DNA of 23,396 nt. Origin: GCA-2746795 sp964643965. GTDB taxonomy: Bacteria > Chloroflexota > Anaerolineae > Promineifilales > Promineifilaceae. The notes below the pieces were generated by a model. It was not told where the DNA came from and made no database searches. It worked only from the letters and a program-made list of their open reading frames with translations. Below, one piece after another: positions 1 to 7,679 of this stretch. Position numbers and translations under genes: made by a program. Numbering within the stretch: the stretch's first letter is position 1; every line of letters begins with the position of its first letter. The stretch spans positions 1 to 23,396 of the forward strand of contig CAZXVH010000085.1 in NCBI GenBank assembly GCA_964643965.1, given 5' to 3'.

Positions 1-183
1 TCGGCGATGTTCTGGGTAATTTTCAATGATTCGTCCAGCTTGAATGGCCGTATACACATCATCTAAGCTGATAGCTTCCTCTAGCATTTCTTGTTGTGCG
101 TGGATGGTAATACGCACGTTCTCAACCTGTATTTGATTACGCAAATGAGTCAAAATGCTGGTTAAGTCTAAAGGATCGATCAT
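1..183 (-). CDS. DUF4258-like protein, C-terminus cut by window edge
   Basis: An open frame runs leftward from the ATG whose complement is at 181-183 and is still open at base 1, giving 61 residues of a longer protein. The translation contains a segment reading EMLEEAISLDDVYTAIQAG followed by RIIENYPEH. This matches the usual DUF4258 pattern, in which a helix with an ISLDDV motif precedes a short 'EIIE.YP' strand. DUF4258 proteins are small, probably RNase-like proteins often found in toxin-antitoxin-like pairs; that role is from family knowledge and is not visible here. It diverges from the HEPN/MNT pair on the other strand, with about 190 bases of AACGGCCGTT-rich spacer between. No clear Shine-Dalgarno is seen. 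Family assignment is moderately confident because the catalytic C-terminal half is missing from the window. Confidence 0.65.
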   Translation of the reverse strand, partial: MIDPLDLTSILTHLRNQIQVENVRITIHAQQEMLEEAISLDDVYTAIQAGRIIENYPEHRR

Positions 184-228
184 GGCAACAATTATAGCAC
201 AATGCGACAAAGCTGTTTCAGGATGAGG

Positions 229-333
229 AACGGCCGTTCTGTGGCAACATGGATTTAGAAATGGGTGGATTGGAAACGGCCGTTCTGCCCACAGTTCACA
301 AAATTATCCAGGTGGTGGGTGGAAACGGCCGTT
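229..333. repeat. Cluster of three AACGGCCGTT palindromes in the intergenic spacer
   Basis: Three exact copies of the palindrome lie at 229-238, 275-284 and 324-333, spaced about 46-49 bases apart and each preceded by GGA or GGAA. They lie between the divergent DUF4258-like and HEPN genes. They belong to the window-wide family described in a separate entry. No promoter could be assigned with confidence in this spacer. Confidence 0.85.
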
Positions 334-376
334 ACCTAAATTTATAAACCCCTTTCAATCTGCTATAATCAAAATC

Positions 377-777
377 ATGAATGTTGAGGAACACGTCAAG
401 TATTGGCTGGATTCAGCCGAAAATGATTTGGATGCTGCAGAAAAATTATTTTCGGCGGCTAAATACGACTGGTGTTTGTTTATTGGTCATTTAGTAGTGG
501 AAAAAACGCTCAAGCACATTTTGTTTATTCAAACGATAATAAGATGCCGCCCAAGATACATAACTTGCTTAAAATTGCGGAATATTCAGATTTAATGTTG
601 ACGGAAGAGCAAAAATTATTTTTGGATGAAGTGAATGATTTTAATCTAGAAGTGAGATACCCTGAATATCGAAGGGAATTCTACAAACTTTGTACAAAAG
701 AATTTACGGAGAGCTATTTTACTAAAATAAAGGACTTTTCTAAATGGCTGACATCCCAAATAAAATTCAAACAATAA
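377..777 (+). pseudogene. HEPN-domain protein, interrupted by a one-base frameshift
   Basis: The first frame starts at ATG 377 and reads MNVEEHVKYWLDSAENDLDA..., a typical PF05168-type HEPN start, through VVEKTLK. It then leaves the family pattern and stops at 595. The rest of the domain continues in the -1 frame (PPKIHNLLKIAEYSDL, then LSEEQ-like and NLEVRYPEYRREFYKLC) to a TAA at 775-777. Joined, the two parts make a normal small HEPN protein of about 133 residues. The break falls at 501-517, where a run of six A bases (501-506) would restore the frame with one more A. It could be a real pseudogene, a sequencing error in the homopolymer, or -1 slippage on the A run. HEPN proteins paired with MNT proteins form HepT/MntA-like toxin-antitoxin modules, in which HEPN is the RNase toxin. 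Its end overlaps the MNT start by 34 bases. Confidence 0.75.
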
Positions 778-1061
778 TTTCTGAATATCTTGCCGCTCTC
801 AGCGCACATGGTTTTCAAATTGAGGATGCCAATCTGTTTGGCAGTTATGCCAAAGGTAATGCCAATCAATGGAGTGACATTGATTTAGCAGTGGTCTCCA
901 ATGAATTTGACGGTGTGCGCTTCACAGACAAAAACAAGATTCGCAAAATCGCTATTGCAATTAGCTCTGATCTGGAAATTTTGCCATTCAATCCCAAGGA
1001 TTTTACGCGACAAGATCCGCTGGTAAAAGAGATTTTAGAGACAGGTGTAAGCGTTATGTAA
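744..1061 (+). CDS. MNT-type nucleotidyltransferase (HEPN partner, antitoxin-like)
   Basis: This is a 105-residue minimal nucleotidyltransferase. The hallmark motif GSYAKG begins at residue 33 and is followed by SDIDLAVV, giving the two metal-binding aspartates D45 and D47; a third acidic position is probably E78 in LEILPF. Its size matches the small MNT family. MNT proteins of this kind neutralise HEPN toxins by adding AMP residues to them (established for HepT/MntA pairs). The gene begins inside the last 34 bases of the HEPN gene, so the two are translationally coupled. That overlap supports a toxin-antitoxin operon even though the HEPN frame is broken here. An intact antitoxin beside a damaged toxin would be harmless to the cell. 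An AACGGCCGTT copy lies just after the stop, at 1068-1077. Confidence 0.85.
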   Translation: MADIPNKIQTIISEYLAALSAHGFQIEDANLFGSYAKGNANQWSDIDLAVVSNEFDGVRFTDKNKIRKIAIAISSDLEILPFNPKDFTRQDPLVKEILETGVSVM

Positions 1062-1117
1062 TTCAAAAACGGCCGTTTCTAAGTGTATATTGTGAATCGG
1101 AGGCGGGAGAAAGGACG

Positions 1118-2593
1118 CTACGCTCTCGTTGGCCCTATCTTGGCCAGCAGGAAGGGCAGCCCAAAGGTGAAAGGCGCCCCGATGAGATGGGCCAGGGTGT
1201 GGTTGCCGCCCAGGGCGTAAATACGTAAATGGCCGTAAATAAGGACAGCAAGCTGGCTGGTGAGCAAAAACCAAATACCCACCCGCAGCCGATAGGTGAA
1301 ACGGCCGTTTTCTGTCCATACATCCTCTAACAACAGCCAGGGAAAGGGCCAGGCCGCATACCAAATGCGGAAACTAAATGCCTGCAAAATATAAAGGCCA
1401 AATATATCGGCCACACTGCGCCCGGCCGGCCGCCCTTTCCCGGTAAGCCATAACAACCACAAGCCAAGCAGAACGGCCGTTGCCGTGAAAACGGCGCTTA
1501 AACTGTTGAGCAGCCCCAGGGTAATGGGCAGCCCGGCCGACTGCATCCCCAGCAGCAGCAAAGCGCCAAATGAAAAGCCAGGCGCCCCGACAATTTCAAA
1601 AAGCAGCCGTTTCGCCAGCGCCAACGGCGAACCAAACGGCAAAAATGTAAGCAAAACGAGACCAGCAGCGCCCAGGCTGACCAATAGGACAAAGCGGGCG
1701 CGGCCCTTCCAGTCAGGCAAGGCATGAATGGCGGCCAAAAAAAAGAAAGGCAGCGCCAGCACGCCGATGGCTTTGGTCAGCGGGGCCAGCAGCATCACCA
1801 CAAAACCGGCGGCGGGGTAGCCGCGCCGCATGATCCACAGCCCCAGCAGCAGCCACAAGATCATCAAGCCATCGTTATGGCCGTCGGCGATGAAGATGAG
1901 CAGCAGCGCCGGGTTCCAGCCCCACAGCAAGGTGTAAGCCGAACGCACGGCCGTTTCTTGCCCCGCCAGCAGCGCCCAAATCAGCAAGGTGTTGAGCAAA
2001 AAGGTGACGGCGGCCAGGCTCTTAAACAGGAGCAGCCCCGCCAACAGGTTTTCGCCGCTCAAGCGGGTGAGCAAACTGGCGCTCAGTTCCCACACAGGGC
2101 CGTAAGGGGAGGTGGCCTCGGCCCATTCCCCGGCATAAGCGGCCAGCGGATCGGCCGGGAACTGGTTGGATGGCGTGTCAAAGGGGCTTTGCTGGTACAC
2201 GCTGGAGACGCGGCCGCGAATGACGTAGCGGTAGAGATCGGTGGCGTTGTAGGGGAAGGTGAACAAGAGCAGCGCCGCAAACAGGCTGGTGAAGATGAGG
2301 ATAGCACGCAAGGAAAACGGCCGTTTCCGCCACCGCACCACTCGAAACGCCAGCCAATAAAAAAGGAACAAGGAGCAAAGCCAGACGGCATAAAGCACGG
2401 CCGTTAAAGGCGAAGGGGCAAAAGTGCGGATGTCGGCCAGCGGCAGCCGGTTATAAAAAGGTAGGAGTGGCATCCACAAGGGTAACAGGCTGTAGCCGAG
2501 CAAACTGGCAACCATCAACCAGGTTGGCTCCACCAGGAAGCGTTTAAAATGAGATCGGTCTGAGGTGGGCGGAAGCAGGTTCACAAGGAGCAA
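1118..2593 (-). CDS. GT-C fold membrane glycosyltransferase (GT87/mannosyltransferase-like)
   Basis: This 491-residue polytopic membrane protein has about a dozen hydrophobic segments. Between the second and third groups of helices it has DLYRYVIRGRV (D119) and SPYGPVW (162-168), followed by WNPALL and DGHNDG (237-242). These are the signature elements of polyprenol-phosphate-sugar-dependent GT-C enzymes such as the GT87/MptA-like mannosyltransferases. Such enzymes transfer a sugar from a lipid-phosphate donor to glycan or lipid acceptors on the outer face of the membrane; the acceptor cannot be told from sequence. The start is uncertain: 2593 is a TTG, an in-frame GTG lies three codons later, and no clear Shine-Dalgarno is seen. 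The frame begins 8 bases after the histidine kinase stop, so the two are probably cotranscribed. Three exact AACGGCCGTT palindromes lie inside it. Confidence 0.75.
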   Translation of the reverse strand: MLLVNLLPPTSDRSHFKRFLVEPTWLMVASLLGYSLLPLWMPLLPFYNRLPLADIRTFAPSPLTAVLYAVWLCSLFLFYWLAFRVVRWRKRPFSLRAILIFTSLFAALLLFTFPYNATDLYRYVIRGRVSSVYQQSPFDTPSNQFPADPLAAYAGEWAEATSPYGPVWELSASLLTRLSGENLLAGLLLFKSLAAVTFLLNTLLIWALLAGQETAVRSAYTLLWGWNPALLLIFIADGHNDGLMILWLLLGLWIMRRGYPAAGFVVMLLAPLTKAIGVLALPFFFLAAIHALPDWKGRARFVLLVSLGAAGLVLLTFLPFGSPLALAKRLLFEIVGAPGFSFGALLLLGMQSAGLPITLGLLNSLSAVFTATAVLLGLWLLWLTGKGRPAGRSVADIFGLYILQAFSFRIWYAAWPFPWLLLEDVWTENGRFTYRLRVGIWFLLTSQLAVLIYGHLRIYALGGNHTLAHLIGAPFTFGLPFLLAKIGPTRA

Positions 2594-2601
2594 CGCAAAA
2601 T

Positions 2602-4092
2602 TTATTTGTGATTGGCGCTGTTTCTTCCGTGCTTGTCTAAAGGCACAACCAGGGTGATAGCGGTGCCTTCATTTATCTTGGATTCGACGCGCAGGGAGCC
2701 GTCAATGCGTTCGGCGCGTTCACGCATGTTGACCATGCCCAGACTGCCGCGGGTGCTGTAATCCCGGTTGACGCTTTGGGTATCAAAACCGACGCCATTG
2801 TCTTGCACCAGCGCCACAAATAAATTGTCCTCTTGCCAGAAGCGCACTTCAATCTGTTTGGCTTTGGCATATTTGCGGGCATTGCCCAACGCCTCTTCGA
2901 CAATAGAAAAGACCACGCTTTGGCCGGAGTCGTCTAGCAGTTCTGCATTTTCGCCCCCGATGAATTTAATGTTCAACCCATCTGATTCATGGAGACGGTC
3001 TACCACCGTTTGAATGGCGACTTGCAATCCTTGTGTCTCTAAGACCAGTGGTCTCAGGGTGAACAACATGCCCCGAATCTCTTTAGAGGTCTCTTTTGCC
3101 AGCTCTTCCACTTTTTGCAGTTCCATGATAGCTTGCTGTGGGTCACGGTTGACGAGGGAGCGGATAAAGTTGACGCGCATGGCAATGGCGGCGATGCTCT
3201 GAGTGGGGCCATCGTGTAGATCGCGGGCTAATTCTTTACGGGCGTTTTCGTTGGCGTCTATCAGCCGTTGTTTTTCGTTTGTCAAATCCTGGTAGAAGGT
3301 GGCGTTTTGCAGAGCAATGACGGCCTGGTCGGCAACAGAAGCGAATAAAATGGAATGCTCTTGGGTAAATTTAACGGGGATTTTGGAGCCGATGACCATG
3401 GCCCCAAAAATGTTGAAACCGGCGCGTAAGGGGATGGAAACGGCCGTTTGGCATTGGCGAAAGGCAACTATGTGGCGCAGTTCCGGATCATTGCCCGGGT
3501 TTTTAGACTGGCTGATGGCGGCTTCGTTGAGCGACTTGGCGATAAAGCCGCTTTCACCAGGCAGCCGTTTGTCCAGGTCTCTGCCGATGACGTTGCGGGT
3601 TTTAACAGGATAGAGGCCGCCTTTGCGGTATAAAAATACGGTGCTGACCAATTCGTGCCGGGGGATGCCTGAATTGACCAGAGATTGTTTGCAGACGTCT
3701 AACGCCTGCTCTACCACCCGGTCAAAACTAAGGGTGGCCCGCATGGTGGTGGCCAGTTCTTGAATGGATCGCAGACGTTCATTGGTGGCTTGCAGCTCTC
3801 TTGTTTCTTCAGCGACGACCTGGTTCATTTTTGTATCCAGTTGTTCTTGGTTAGCGCTAATGAGGGCGTAGACAACGGCCGTTATGCCTACAGACAGCAG
3901 CAAGGTGACGATAAAGCTGGGCAGCCAACTGGTAAAAGGCGTCAGCAGTAGAAAATTATTGAGCAAAAAGAGGAAGGCGGTAAGAATCAGCAACCCTATA
4001 AATAAAGTGGCGAAGGTTTGCCATTGGAGACGTTTGAATGTGTGGTTGATGATCGCCGTGATTTTTTCACGCATGGGTTTTTGTTTCCCCAT
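2602..4092 (-). CDS. Membrane sensor histidine kinase, GAF domain, NarL/HisKA_3 type
   Basis: This is a 496-residue kinase. Residues 25-80 form two transmembrane helices with a very short external loop. Residues 83-112 look like a linker coiled coil, and residues 115-265 form a GAF domain. The HisKA_3 dimerisation helix carries the phospho-acceptor H293 in ARDLHDGPTQS. The ATPase domain shows the N box (N404 in EEALGNARKYA), G1 (D431 in DNGVGFD) and G2 (GSLGMVNMRERA). Such kinases signal to NarL/LuxR-type response regulators; none is encoded nearby, so the partner is an orphan elsewhere. The short external loop suggests sensing by the membrane or by the cytoplasmic GAF domain. The ATG at 4092 is the first good start; a second ATG lies six codons in. 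It lies upstream of the glycosyltransferase on the same strand. Confidence 0.92.
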   Translation of the reverse strand: MGKQKPMREKITAIINHTFKRLQWQTFATLFIGLLILTAFLFLLNNFLLLTPFTSWLPSFIVTLLLSVGITAVVYALISANQEQLDTKMNQVVAEETRELQATNERLRSIQELATTMRATLSFDRVVEQALDVCKQSLVNSGIPRHELVSTVFLYRKGGLYPVKTRNVIGRDLDKRLPGESGFIAKSLNEAAISQSKNPGNDPELRHIVAFRQCQTAVSIPLRAGFNIFGAMVIGSKIPVKFTQEHSILFASVADQAVIALQNATFYQDLTNEKQRLIDANENARKELARDLHDGPTQSIAAIAMRVNFIRSLVNRDPQQAIMELQKVEELAKETSKEIRGMLFTLRPLVLETQGLQVAIQTVVDRLHESDGLNIKFIGGENAELLDDSGQSVVFSIVEEALGNARKYAKAKQIEVRFWQEDNLFVALVQDNGVGFDTQSVNRDYSTRGSLGMVNMRERAERIDGSLRVESKINEGTAITLVVPLDKHGRNSANHK

Positions 4093-4202
4093 TCAGGCAA
4101 TGTCTTTAGGCGCTGCCTAAAAAGATGCAAGCCCTCGTGGTTTTTACTTTACGATGTTTAAGCCTCGATTATACAAGCAAGAAAGTAAATTAACGATAGG
4201 AA

Positions 4203-5135
4203 TCAGGTGGCATTAAGCGCAGTCAAGGCGGCAGCGATGGCAGCGGCTACCCGGCCGTTATTTTGCAAAAGGGCGGTGTTGGCCTGCATACTGCGTCCCC
4301 CGGTCAGCGTCACCACTCGTTTGAGCAGCCAGGGGGTGGCTGCCGGGCCGTGAATGCCTTGCTCATCCGCTTCCTGCGTGGCCTGCACGATGGCCGCTTC
4401 CATTTCTTGCGGATCGCCGGCTGCTTCTGCTGGCACGGGCACGGTGATGAGGATGCCGCTTTGTAGCTGAAGCTGCTGCCTGGCTCGGATGAGGGTGGCG
4501 GCTTGAGCCGGGGTGTCTAAACGGCCGTCTACCGCCAGCCCGCTGTGTCGAGAGAAGAAGGCGGGCATTTCATCTGTACCATAACCGATAACAGGCACGC
4601 CTTGTGTTTCCAATACTTCCCGGGTGGCCGGTAAATCCAGAATGGATTTCGCCCCGCTGCTGACGACGGTAACGGCCGTTCTGCCTAATTCCATTAAATC
4701 GGCGCTCACATCAAAAGGATGGCCGCGATGCACGCCGCCAATGCCGCCGGTGGCAAACAGTTCGATGCCGGCCAGATGCGCCAGGATCATGGTGCCGGCG
4801 ACGGTGGTAGCCCCGTCTTCGCGGTTTGCCAGGGCCAGGGGCAGATCACGACGGCTGCATTTGCGCACTCCTTTGCCCGCTTGTTGGCCCAGGTACTCAA
4901 TTTGCTCGGCCGTCAGGCCAATGTGGATTTGGCCGCCGATGATGGCGATGGTGGCCGGAATGGCCCCTCCCTGGCGCACGGCCGTTTCCATAGCAACGGC
5001 CGTTTCCACATTAGCGGGGTAAGGCAGCCCATGGGTGATCACCGTGCTTTCCAGGGCCACGACCGGCCGGTTTTCTTGTAAAGCAGCTTGCACTTCTGGT
5101 AAAAATTGGTGGATAAGCATATGATTCATGGTCAT
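4203..5135 (-). CDS. psuG: Pseudouridine-5'-phosphate glycosidase
   Basis: This 310-residue protein is close to the usual length for the family. PsuG splits the C-C glycosidic bond of pseudouridine 5'-phosphate to uracil and ribose 5-phosphate in nucleoside salvage. Recognisable blocks are ALESTVITHGLPYP (E29), KCSRRDLPLALA (K92), GATTVAGTM, FATGGIGGVHRG, FDVSADLMEL (D146), SSGAKSILDLPAT (K163, the expected Schiff-base lysine) and QANTALLQNN (N286). Their spacing fits the catalytic residues known from E. coli PsuG. Its usual partner, the pseudouridine kinase psuK, is not adjacent, so the phosphorylated substrate must come from an enzyme encoded elsewhere. A GAGAG at about 5145-5149 (read on the minus strand) is a weak ribosome site for the ATG at 5135. 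It contains two exact AACGGCCGTT copies. Confidence 0.95.
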   Translation of the reverse strand: MTMNHMLIHQFLPEVQAALQENRPVVALESTVITHGLPYPANVETAVAMETAVRQGGAIPATIAIIGGQIHIGLTAEQIEYLGQQAGKGVRKCSRRDLPLALANREDGATTVAGTMILAHLAGIELFATGGIGGVHRGHPFDVSADLMELGRTAVTVVSSGAKSILDLPATREVLETQGVPVIGYGTDEMPAFFSRHSGLAVDGRLDTPAQAATLIRARQQLQLQSGILITVPVPAEAAGDPQEMEAAIVQATQEADEQGIHGPAATPWLLKRVVTLTGGRSMQANTALLQNNGRVAAAIAAALTALNAT

Positions 5136-5527
5136 TGACGCTTAATCTCTCGATAGGATAGTCACAGATTGTAAAAAGAGTGAGCTTGCTTTCGCCGTCA
5201 CATATCCAGATATGATCTCAAAATATCAGATCGGGGCAAGTTTACCATTGGCAGGCAGGCATGTCGCTGCCCCTGGAAACTATATACAAACGCCTTTCAC
5301 CGAGATTCAGGTAACTTGACCGTTGTCGGGGCAGGTGGGTCTCTCTAAACTTGATTAAGAACTTTATAAAAGAAAATGCAGAATTTGTCGGTTCTAAATA
5401 AAAGAACTTGCTATCACGCTTGAAGAAGATTAAGATCAAAGCAAAATTACCATGGAGCCTTTTTACAGCCCATCCCAATCCACATCATTTCCTGGTTATT
5501 CATTTATAAATCCATAGGAGGATGTAC
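5136..5527. other. Gene-free stretch between psuG and the early-set protein
   Basis: About 390 bases between divergent genes, AT-rich compared with its neighbours, with no AACGGCCGTT copies. An open frame of 78 codons on the minus strand (5242-5478) has no recognisable domain and looks like chance. The only clear signal is the AGGAGG at 5516-5521 serving the downstream gene. Promoters for psuG and for the downstream gene must lie here, but no pair of boxes stands out. Confidence 0.5.
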
Positions 5528-5824
5528 ATGTTAAAGAAAAGCTATTCAAAAACTGGCACGATTTGTCGCGTAACATTTAAATTACCCGCTGAAGTGGGTG
5601 CAGAAACGGCCGCATTATGCGGTGATTTCAATGGCTGGGACCCGCAAGAAACTGAAATGAAACGCCTCAAAGATGGCAGCTTTAGCGCCACCGTTTCCCT
5701 CATTCCCGGCCGGGCTTACCGCTTCCGTTATTTATTAGACGGGGAGCGTTGGGAAAATGATTGGGAGGCAGACTATTATCTGCCTAACTCTTACGGCGAA
5801 GATGATTCGGTGGTTGAAGTTTAA
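5528..5824 (+). CDS. Stand-alone isoamylase early-set/CBM48-like glycogen-binding protein
   Basis: This 98-residue protein consists of one immunoglobulin-like early-set domain. It shows the family pattern CRVTFKLPAEVG, then LCGDFNGWDP, MKRLKDGSFSATVSL, YRFRYLLDGERWENDWEADYY and a C-terminal NSYGEDDSVVEV. FNGWDP, together with the W-N-D aromatic cluster, is the usual carbohydrate-contact region of CBM48/AMPK-beta-type modules. Here the module stands alone instead of preceding a branching or debranching enzyme, so it probably binds glycogen or acts as an adaptor; no catalytic residues are present. ATG 5528 was chosen because AGGAGG at 5516-5521 sits 6 bases before it. The in-frame ATG at 5522 directly abuts the AGGAGG and is too close to use. 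A strong terminator follows at 5899-5939, so it is monocistronic. Confidence 0.85.
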   Translation: MLKKSYSKTGTICRVTFKLPAEVGAETAALCGDFNGWDPQETEMKRLKDGSFSATVSLIPGRAYRFRYLLDGERWENDWEADYYLPNSYGEDDSVVEV

Positions 5825-5898
5825 TCCTATTCGCTGTGGCCGATTGCTATTCACGGCCACTCTGGTATAGTTTGTCACCCAAAATCGAATATTTCATA

Positions 5899-5939
5899 AA
5901 ACCCATGACCCGGTATCCGGACTGTGGTCATGGGTTTTT
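5899..5939 (+). terminator. Rho-independent terminator
   Basis: AAACCCATGACC (5899-5910) pairs perfectly with GGTCATGGGTTT (5926-5937) over 12 bp around a 15-base loop and runs into a T tract. It lies 75 bases after the early-set gene and ends that transcript. Confidence 0.8.
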
Positions 5940-5945
5940 GTTTAT

Positions 5946-5974
5946 TTGACAAAAAAAAGAGGGTATGACAAAAT
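5946..5974 (+). promoter_or_regulatory. Sigma70-type promoter of the amino-acid transporter operon
   Basis: TTGACA (5946-5951) is a perfect -35 box. After exactly 17 bases comes CAAAAT (5969-5974), a 4/6 match to the -10 box, preceded by an extended -10 TG at 5966-5967. The predicted transcription start is near 5981, about 60 bases before the binding-protein ATG at 6043. An inverted repeat described separately overlaps the -10 box. Confidence 0.6.
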
Positions 5975-5987
5975 TCGCCATACCCTC
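5959..5987. promoter_or_regulatory. 9-bp inverted repeat over the -10 box: operator, or minus-strand terminator
   Basis: GAGGGTATG (5959-5967) and CATACCCTC (5979-5987) are perfect inverted copies separated by 11 bases that contain most of the -10 box. This is the geometry of a repressor operator. Read on the minus strand, the same hairpin is followed at once by a run of eight T (5951-5958 on the plus strand are A), which is a canonical intrinsic terminator. Both readings are possible and they are not exclusive. Confidence 0.55.
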
Positions 5988-6042
5988 ATCGTTAAATGTA
6001 TGAAGTCCATCCCAAAAATGCTTCACAATAAAGGAGAGAGAA

Positions 6043-7671
6043 ATGAATAAAAAATGGATGATCCTGGTATTTACGGTGGCGCTGGCTTTGCTGCTGGCAG
6101 CCTGCGGTGGCGCCGCCGAACCCGCCGCGCCAGATCCGGCAACGGCCGTTCCCGAAGCCCCGCCCACCGCCGAAACAGAAGCGGCAGAAACCAGCGCCAG
6201 TTTACCCGACCTGCAAGGACGTGAAATCACCATTGCTGTGGAAAACGCCTATTTACCCTTTAACTATATCGACCCGGCCACTGGCGAACCGGCCGGCTGG
6301 GATTACACCGTCTGGAATGAGATTTGCCGTCTGCTTAACTGCGCCCCCAGCTACATTGAAGCGGGCTGGGAAGGCATGATCCAGGCCGTAGCTGATGGGC
6401 AGTTTGACGCCGCTGCCGATGGCATCACCATCACCCCAGATCGCGCCAAAATCGTGGCCTTTTCCGATGGCTACATCAACATCGACCAGCGTTTGTTGGT
6501 GCGCATAGACGAAGATCGTATCAGCGGCATTCAAGACATCGTGGACAATGAAGAATTGATCCTGGGCACCCAAACAGGCACCACCAACTACGAAACCGCC
6601 AAATCCTTCCTGCCCGAAGCGCGTATTCAAGCCTTTGAGCAGTTCCCCTTTGCCGTGCAAGCCCTCATCTCCGGCGACATCGACGCTGTGATCATTGATG
6701 AAGTGGCCGGGCAAGGCTACCTGGGTGAAAACGCCGATAAGTTGAAATTGGTGGGTGACTCTATGTCCAGCGACCAGTTGGGTTTCATCTTCCCCTTGGG
6801 CAGCGACCTGATTGAACCTGTCAACGCCGCCTTGAGCGAACTGATGACAAACGGGTACTTGCAAGAGGTGAATGCCCAATACTTTGGCCCGGACTTCGAC
6901 ATCACCTATGATGACTTGTTCCCTGAAGACGAAGAAGCGACAGCTTTACCTGATTTAGCAGGACGTGAAATCACCATTGCCGTGGAAAACGCCTATTTAC
7001 CCTTTAACTATATCGACCCGGCTACTGGCGAACCGGCCGGCTGGGATTACACCGTCTGGAACGAGATTTGCCGTCTGCTTAACTGCGCCCCCAGCTACAT
7101 TGAAGCGGGCTGGGAAGGCATGATCCAGGCCGTAGCTGATGGGCAGTTTGACGCCGCTGCCGATGGCATCACCATCACCCCAGATCGCGCCAAAATCGTG
7201 GCCTTTTCCGATGGCTACATCAACATCGACCAGCGTTTGTTGGTGCGCATAGACGAAGATCGTATCAGCGGCATTCAAGACATCGTGGACAATGAAGAAT
7301 TGATCCTGGGCACCCAAACAGGCACCACCAACTACGAAACCGCCAAATCCTTCCTGCCCGAAGCGCGTATTCAAGCCTTTGAGCAGTTCCCCTTTGCCGT
7401 GCAAGCCCTCATCTCCGGCGACATCGACGCTGTGATCATTGATGAAGTGGCCGGGCAAGGCTACCTGGGTGAAAACGCCGATAAGTTGAAATTGGTGGGT
7501 GACTCTATGTCCAGCGACCAGTTGGGTTTCATCTTCCCCTTGGGCAGCGACCTGATTGAACCTGTCAACGCCGCCTTGAGCGAACTGATGGCAAACGGGT
7601 TCTTGCAAGAGGTGAATGCCCAATACTTTGGCCCGGACTTCGACATCACCTACGAAGATTTGGAAGGGTAG
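6043..7671 (+). CDS. Amino-acid ABC transporter lipoprotein with two tandem substrate-binding domains
   Basis: This 542-residue protein starts with a lipoprotein signal (MNKKWMILVF, then hydrophobic residues ending LLAAC; lipid-attached Cys 21) and an Ala/Pro-rich linker to residue 55. Two family-3 solute-binding domains follow, one from about residue 59 and one from about 307, each beginning REITIAVENAYLPFNYID. Both contain the family's DGITITPDRAKIVAFSDGY strand and hinge and an IIDEVAG segment. The domains differ at two residues over the aligned 230 (T/A and Y/F near the C-terminal helix). One binding domain is normal; a tandem pair in one lipoprotein is unusual, although permease-fused tandem domains are known (GlnP type). 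It captures a polar or charged amino acid outside the membrane for the permease and ATPase that follow; the specific ligand cannot be read off. AGGAGAG just before ATG 6043 is a good ribosome site. Confidence 0.93.
   Translation: MNKKWMILVFTVALALLLAACGGAAEPAAPDPATAVPEAPPTAETEAAETSASLPDLQGREITIAVENAYLPFNYIDPATGEPAGWDYTVWNEICRLLNCAPSYIEAGWEGMIQAVADGQFDAAADGITITPDRAKIVAFSDGYINIDQRLLVRIDEDRISGIQDIVDNEELILGTQTGTTNYETAKSFLPEARIQAFEQFPFAVQALISGDIDAVIIDEVAGQGYLGENADKLKLVGDSMSSDQLGFIFPLGSDLIEPVNAALSELMTNGYLQEVNAQYFGPDFDITYDDLFPEDEEATALPDLAGREITIAVENAYLPFNYIDPATGEPAGWDYTVWNEICRLLNCAPSYIEAGWEGMIQAVADGQFDAAADGITITPDRAKIVAFSDGYINIDQRLLVRIDEDRISGIQDIVDNEELILGTQTGTTNYETAKSFLPEARIQAFEQFPFAVQALISGDIDAVIIDEVAGQGYLGENADKLKLVGDSMSSDQLGFIFPLGSDLIEPVNAALSELMANGFLQEVNAQYFGPDFDITYEDLEG
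6217..6906 (+). repeat. Binding-domain tandem duplication, copy 1
   Basis: Copy 1 of a 744-bp-period in-frame duplication. Over 690 aligned bases it differs from copy 2 at five positions: 6237, 6279 and 6318 (silent), 6847 and 6857 (amino-acid changing). The stretch 6319-6846 (528 bp) is identical between copies, silent sites included. The differences sit only near the two ends. Confidence 0.95.
6961..7650 (+). repeat. Binding-domain tandem duplication, copy 2
   Basis: Copy 2, offset exactly 744 bases from copy 1. The mismatching bases are 6981, 7023, 7062, 7591 and 7601. After base 7650 the copies diverge, as this one runs to the stop codon at 7669-7671. The short linker between copies (about 6907-6960) encodes an acidic segment, DDLFPEDEEAT. 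Confidence 0.95.
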
Positions 7672-7679
7672 GGCAGTGG

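Noticed and set aside
1724..2407. 227-codon plus-strand ORF rich in Gln, Gly and His
   Set aside because: It lies entirely inside the glycosyltransferase gene on the other strand. Its composition is that of reverse-complemented Leu- and Ala-rich membrane sequence.
5242..5478. 78-codon minus-strand ORF between psuG and the early-set gene
   Set aside because: No recognisable domain, no ribosome site and an unremarkable AT-rich sequence; treated as a chance open frame.
6253..7623. Two near-identical 208-codon minus-strand ORFs (6253-6879 and 6997-7623)
   Set aside because: They are antisense shadows of the duplicated binding domain. Their near identity simply reflects the duplication.
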